The notes under the pieces are model-generated. The model made no database searches, was not told the origin of the DNA, and worked only from the letters and a program-made list of their open reading frames with translations. The translations under genes were made by a program, and so were the position numbers. Of a stretch of DNA of 39,741 nucleotides, positions 35,801-39,741 are shown piece after piece. Where the stretch lies: positions 1-39,741 of the forward strand of contig CALUXR010000018.1 in assembly GCA_944324795.1 (NCBI GenBank). Reading direction: 5' to 3'. The first letter of the stretch is position 1, and every line of letters starts with the position of its first letter. This DNA comes from an uncultured Acholeplasmatales bacterium. Its GTDB lineage: Bacteria > Bacillota_I > Bacilli_A > Acholeplasmatales > Anaeroplasmataceae.

Positions 35801-37831
35801 ATCATCATCTTTACCAAGAGATTGTGGTGTAACAGAGAATGTGTTAGAAATACCATCACGAGCATATTCATATGGTATTTTAGCAACAGATTCTAAAGAA
35901 GCTAAAGCCCCATGTGAATCACGACCATGCATTGGGTTAGCACCTGGAGCTAGTGGTTCTCCTGCTCTTCTACCATCTGGTGTATTACCAGTCTTTTTAC
36001 CATAAACTACATTTGAAGTGATTGTTAAAATTGACATTGTGGCTTCTGAATCGCGATAAGTATAATGTTTTTTAATTTTATTCATAAATGTTTTTACAAG
36101 CCATACGGCAATTTCATCAACTCGATCATCATTATTACCATATTTAGGGAAATCACCAACAGTTTTAAAATCAGTTATTAATCCATATTCATTACGAATT
36201 GGATAAACTTTAGCATATTTAATAGCTGAAAGTGAATCGACAGCACAAGATAGTCCTGCAATACCAGTCGCAAAGAAACGATGAACTTTAGTATCATGTA
36301 AAGCCATTTCTAATGCTTCATATGAATATTTATCATGCATATAATGAATTAAATTCAATGTGTTTACATATAGAGCAGCTAACCATTCCATCATTTGCTC
36401 ATATTTATCTAAAACATCAGCATAATCTAGGGCATCATCGCTAGTGACAGCTGCGAATTTAGGTGAAACTTGTAATGGTTTTTTAGTTGTTTTATCTAAT
36501 ACAAGTTCATCTTTACCACCATTTAAAGCATATAATAAACATTTTGCTAGATTAGCTCTAGCGCCAAAGAATTGCATATCTTTACCAACACGCATTGAAG
36601 AAACACAACAAGCAATACAATAATCATCACCCATTGAAGGACGCATTAAATCATCTGATTCATATTGAATAGCTGATGTTTTAATAGACATTTTTGCACA
36701 ATATTTTTTAAAATTACTTGGTAAATTCTTAGACCATAAAACTGTTAAATTAGGTTCTGGTGATGGACCTAAATTATCTAGAGTATGAAGAATTCTAAAA
36801 GAGTTTTTAGTAACTAAACTTCTACCATCAACACCCATACCACCAATAGATTCAGTTACCCAAGTAGGATCTCCTGAGAATAGTTCATTATATTCTCTAA
36901 TACGCATAAATTTAACTATTCTTAATTTCATAATAAAATGATCCATTAATTCTTGAGCTTCAGATTCATCTATTAAACCTTTCTTTAAATCACGTTCAAT
37001 ATAAATATCAAGGAATGTTGTATTACGACCAATTGACATCGCTGCCCCATTTTGATCTTTTACAGCTCCTAAATAACCAAAATATAAAGCTTGTATAGCT
37101 TCTTGGGCTGTTTTAGCTGGCTCTGATATATCAATTCCGTAAGATAGAGCCATTGTTTTTAAATCTTTTAAAGCCTTAATTTGTTCAGATATTTCTTCTC
37201 TATCACGTATTCTATCTGGTGTCATTTCGCCATCAATTAAAGATTTATCTAATTCTTTATGTCTAATTAAATAATCAATACCATATAAAGCTACTCTTCT
37301 ATAATCGCCAACAATTCTACCTCTACCATATGTATCAGGTAACCCTGTTAAAATATGTGCTGTACGAGCTTTTCTCATTTCTGGTGTATAAGCTGAATAA
37401 ACGCCATCATTATGCGTTTTTCTGTATTTTGTAAATATTTCTTTTACCCTATCACTAACTTGATAACCATACATTTCACAAGCTTCAACAGCCATTCTAA
37501 TTCCGCCAAAAGGTTGAAGTGAACGTTTAAATGGTTCATCTGTTTGTAGACCTACAATTTTTTCTAAATTTTTATCTAAATACCCTGGCTTATGACTTGT
37601 TATAGTAGAAATAATATCAGTGTCAGCTTTTAAAACACCGCCTGCTTCTCTTTCTTTTTTTGATAAATCTAATACAATATCCCAAAGCTTCTTTGTAGCT
37701 TCTGTAGGACCTGCTAAGAACGACTCATCACCATCATAAGGAGTATAATTCTTTTGAATAAAATCACGAACATCTATTTCATCATTACTCCATTTACCAG
37801 GAATAAATCCATCCCAACCAATATATGTCAT
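35798..37831 (-). CDS. pflB: Pyruvate formate-lyase catalytic subunit, lacking the glycyl-radical domain
   Basis: It converts pyruvate and CoA to acetyl-CoA and formate. The ATG at 37831 is preferred, giving 677 residues; ATG at 37837 is only three bases from AGAGG. The adjacent active-site cysteines are Cys408-Cys409 in IACCVSSM, and other PFL signatures ([17 protein letters not shown]) are present. The protein ends at [16 protein letters not shown], where E. coli PflB would continue for about 80 residues into the glycine-radical domain. That part is encoded by the next gene. Sum of lengths (677+76) matches a normal PflB of about 760. It has its own promoter upstream. Fermentative, oxygen-sensitive metabolism is implied. 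Confidence 0.95.
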   Translation of the reverse strand: MTYIGWDGFIPGKWSNDEIDVRDFIQKNYTPYDGDESFLAGPTEATKKLWDIVLDLSKKEREAGGVLKADTDIISTITSHKPGYLDKNLEKIVGLQTDEPFKRSLQPFGGIRMAVEACEMYGYQVSDRVKEIFTKYRKTHNDGVYSAYTPEMRKARTAHILTGLPDTYGRGRIVGDYRRVALYGIDYLIRHKELDKSLIDGEMTPDRIRDREEISEQIKALKDLKTMALSYGIDISEPAKTAQEAIQALYFGYLGAVKDQNGAAMSIGRNTTFLDIYIERDLKKGLIDESEAQELMDHFIMKLRIVKFMRIREYNELFSGDPTWVTESIGGMGVDGRSLVTKNSFRILHTLDNLGPSPEPNLTVLWSKNLPSNFKKYCAKMSIKTSAIQYESDDLMRPSMGDDYCIACCVSSMRVGKDMQFFGARANLAKCLLYALNGGKDELVLDKTTKKPLQVSPKFAAVTSDDALDYADVLDKYEQMMEWLAALYVNTLNLIHYMHDKYSYEALEMALHDTKVHRFFATGIAGLSCAVDSLSAIKYAKVYPIRNEYGLITDFKTVGDFPKYGNNDDRVDEIAVWLVKTFMNKIKKHYTYRDSEATMSILTITSNVVYGKKTGNTPDGRRAGEPLAPGANPMHGRDSHGALASLESVAKIPYEYARDGISNTFSVTPQSLGKDDD

Positions 37832-37864
37832 AATCATCAGCCTCTTTCTTTTTTAATATGCTTT

Positions 37865-37893
37865 AATATACCAAAATAACACTTTTATTGCAA
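37865..37893 (-). promoter_or_regulatory. Promoter of the pyruvate formate-lyase operon
   Basis: TTGCAA (37888-37893), a 17-base spacer and TATATT (37865-37870) on the minus strand. Confidence 0.8.
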
Positions 37894-37907
37894 GAGAAAT
37901 GCTATAA

Positions 37908-37945
37908 TTTAAAAAGTCAATTTTATCCATTCTAAAATTGACTTT
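37908..37945 (-). terminator. 13-bp perfect hairpin upstream of the PFL promoter
   Basis: The arms 37913-37925 and 37933-37945 are perfectly complementary (AAAGTCAATTTTA), with a 7-base loop and a short T run on the minus strand. It most likely ends transcription from the decayed winged-helix gene before the PFL promoter. Confidence 0.7.
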
Positions 37946-37962
37946 GTATTATTAATTATTAT

Positions 37963-38200
37963 TTACATCAAAACTTTCCAATAACCATTTTTATTAGCCC
38001 CTACTCTTTTTATATAATTTATTTTTTTAATTTTGAAATTGCATTATCAACTGTTGTTTTACCTAAATTACAAAGTTTTGATAATTCAGGTTTTGTAATA
38101 TTAGGATTATTTCTAATTTCTGCCAGCACTTTCTCTTGTGAGTTTAATAAAGATTTATCACCCATTTTATCACCCACTTTATCACCCACTTTTATTAGTA
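37963..38200 (-). pseudogene. Winged-helix tail of an AlbA_2/Schlafen-like regulator, frameshifted remnant
   Basis: Readable pieces are KVGDKVGDKMGDK, an HTH segment (NITKPELSKLCNLGKTTVDN), then a stop at 38019. Adding one A to the A7 run at 38022-38028 continues the frame as INYIKRVGANKNGYWKVLM, ending at 37963, a typical wing and C-terminus. The VGDK repeats followed by a winged helix are characteristic of ATP-binding AlbA_2-type proteins. The N-terminal domain is missing, and upstream sequence is replaced by the divergent ATPase gene. Confidence 0.72.
38154..38189 (-). repeat. Three tandem 12-bp units encoding VGDK/MGDK
   Basis: TTTATCACCCAC on the plus strand occurs three times head to tail (last base differs in one unit). 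It encodes the VGDK repeats of the winged-helix remnant. Copy number is prone to slippage. Confidence 0.85.
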
Positions 38201-38326
38201 TAGCAATATAATATTGTGAGTTATAAATTTTAATTTTTTCAAAAACTATAACAACATCGAACAAAATTTCAGAAAACGTGATAATATCAGATTGGAAAAC
38301 TTTGGAAAACGTGAGGTGATGTTGAA

Positions 38327-39715
38327 ATGAAAAGGAAAATATATGATGAATTATTAAAATGGAAGAACACATATGCTAGACAAACCGCTCTATTAATTGA
38401 TGGAGCTAGGCGTGTTGGTAAAAGTTATATAGTTTTAGAATTTGCTAAAAAGAATTATGAAAGTTATATTTTTATTGATTTTAATGGTATTCAAAAAGAA
38501 ATTAAAGATTTATTTGTCAATTATATTCATAACTTAGATATCTTTTTTATGTATCTCAGTTCATATTATAATGTAAAATTAATTCCTCATAAAACATTAA
38601 TAATATTTGATGAAGTTCAATTATTCCCTCCTGCTCGCCCAGCTATTAAATATCTAGTGGCTGATGGTAGATTTGATTATATTGAAACGGGTTCACTAAT
38701 GTCTATTAAAGAAAACATAAAAGACATTGTAATTCCATCAGAAGAAATGCATATCAATATGTATCCTATGGATTTTGAAGAATTTTTATGGGCATTAGGC
38801 AATGAAACATTAATGCCTTTAATTAATAAATGTTTCATAGAAAAGAAAGTTATGGGTGAATTGATGCATAGAAAGGCGATGGATTATTTTAGACAATATT
38901 TAATTGTTGGTGGTATGCCCCAAGTTGTTGAAGAATATGTTAAAACTAAAGATTTTACTATAGTAGACACATTAAAAAGAAATATTTTAACACTATACCG
39001 AAAGGATATTACTAAACACGCTAATAGATATGAAACTAAAGTAAGACAAATCTTTGATGACATACCTTCACAGCTACAGCGTCATGAAAAAAAGTTTAGA
39101 TTTTCATCTTTAAATAAAGATGCTAGATTAAGAGAGTATGAAGATTCGTTATTTTGGTTAGACGACGCAATGATAATAAATGTTTGTTTTAATTCTGCAG
39201 AACCAAATATAGGTTTAAAATTAAATATGGATAGAACTACATTAAAGTGTTATATGGGTGATACCGGACTTCTTATCAGTCACGCATTTAATGAAAATAC
39301 TATTGTTTCTGAAGAAATTTATAAGAAAATCTTGTTCGATAAATTAGAATTCAATAAAGGTATGATAATAGAAAATATTGTAGCTCAAATGTTAGTTGCT
39401 GCTGGACATAAATTATACTTCTTTTCAAGAATTAAAAAAGGAGATTCTGCTTCTACTATGGAAATTGATTTTTTAATTTCTAAAAATAAAATTACTAATA
39501 GACATAACATATCTCCTATTGAAGTTAAATCAAGTAAAAACTATACTTTAAGTTCTTTAAATAAGTTTTTAAATAAATATAAAAATGAAGTTTCTACTCC
39601 TTATATAATACATACACTAGATTTTAAAGAAGAAAATAATATAATTTATTTACCTATTTATATGACTAGTATAATTAAAATGTACTTAATAATTATACTT
39701 ACTCCTTTCATTTAG
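38327..39715 (+). CDS. DUF4143/AAA_14-family ATPase, intact
   Basis: This 462-residue protein is the only plus-strand gene. Walker A is DGARRVGKSY (about residues 25-33). Walker B is LIIFDEVQLFPPARPAIKYL, followed by FDYIETGSLMSI, a sensor-like segment. A helical middle precedes the C-terminal DUF4143 domain, whose PD-(D/E)XK-like core is MEIDFLISKNK...PIEVKSSKN. ATG follows GAGGTGAT. The family is common and often multicopy in host-associated bacteria. Cellular role not established; nucleic-acid or defence-related functions have been suggested on structural grounds. It serves as the reference for the two broken relatives at 106-1444 and 22987-24323. Confidence 0.88.
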   Translation: MKRKIYDELLKWKNTYARQTALLIDGARRVGKSYIVLEFAKKNYESYIFIDFNGIQKEIKDLFVNYIHNLDIFFMYLSSYYNVKLIPHKTLIIFDEVQLFPPARPAIKYLVADGRFDYIETGSLMSIKENIKDIVIPSEEMHINMYPMDFEEFLWALGNETLMPLINKCFIEKKVMGELMHRKAMDYFRQYLIVGGMPQVVEEYVKTKDFTIVDTLKRNILTLYRKDITKHANRYETKVRQIFDDIPSQLQRHEKKFRFSSLNKDARLREYEDSLFWLDDAMIINVCFNSAEPNIGLKLNMDRTTLKCYMGDTGLLISHAFNENTIVSEEIYKKILFDKLEFNKGMIIENIVAQMLVAAGHKLYFFSRIKKGDSASTMEIDFLISKNKITNRHNISPIEVKSSKNYTLSSLNKFLNKYKNEVSTPYIIHTLDFKEENNIIYLPIYMTSIIKMYLIIILTPFI

Positions 39716-39741
39716 TTGTTTTATAGTTATGAGTACACATA

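Noticed and set aside
38154-38189. Tandem repeats as a CRISPR-like array
   Set aside because: The three 12-bp units are contiguous, have no spacers and encode the VGDK repeats typical of a winged-helix family.
1-39741. tRNA, rRNA and insertion sequences
   Set aside because: I looked for cloverleaf-like CCA-ending segments, rRNA signature stretches and transposase motifs between genes and found none I could support.

Overview
The window is very AT-rich, uses ordinary Shine-Dalgarno sites (GGAGG/GAGGTG), sigma-A-like promoters and U-tailed hairpin terminators, and uses TGA as a stop (for example at 19326-19328), so it is read with the standard bacterial code. Gene content (UppP, cardiolipin synthase, T-box-controlled asnS, folate-dependent TrmFO, pyruvate formate-lyase, many lipoproteins, no outer-membrane genes) suggests a fermentative, low-GC Firmicutes/Bacilli relative close to the Mollicutes, plausibly an uncultured gut or anaerobic lineage. 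That placement is inference. Every gene is on the minus strand except the last one.

Region 1 (1-1549): a broken DUF4143-type AAA ATPase. Region 2 (1555-20477) is the most striking part: four transcription units rich in secreted nucleic-acid-degrading proteins. One operon (5926 to 1555) encodes a barnase-like RNase lipoprotein, a solute-binding-like lipoprotein and a membrane-anchored ComEC-type metallo-beta-lactamase. A HipA-like kinase gene follows its own promoter. A single gene encodes an endonuclease I lipoprotein. A six-gene operon (20393 to 9565) encodes a CUT1-type ABC importer (ATPase, two permeases, binding lipoprotein), a staphylococcal-nuclease lipoprotein and a 1659-residue lipoprotein built from Ig-like and OB-fold modules. 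Shared Ig-like and OB-fold domains tie the lipoproteins together. I read this as a system for capturing, cutting and importing extracellular DNA and RNA.

Region 3 (20495-24510): asnS behind a T-box leader that appears to act on translation, a small four-helix membrane protein, and a second broken DUF4143 ATPase. Region 4 (24499-35118): a dense run of housekeeping genes: an 8-helix membrane protein, ung, trmFO, a Xer-type recombinase, a lipoprotein, cls, uppP and a heterodimeric ABC exporter. Region 5 (35169-37893): a pyruvate formate-lyase physically split into a catalytic subunit and a separate 76-residue glycyl-radical subunit, flanked by two decayed winged-helix fragments. Region 6 (38327-39715): an intact DUF4143 ATPase on the plus strand.

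Four single-base frameshifts, all best explained by one missing A in an A6 or A7 tract, fall only in the accessory ATPase and winged-helix genes. A7 tracts in asnS and uppP are in frame. No tRNA, rRNA, CRISPR array or insertion sequence was recognised, and no gene-free stretch exceeds 300 bases.
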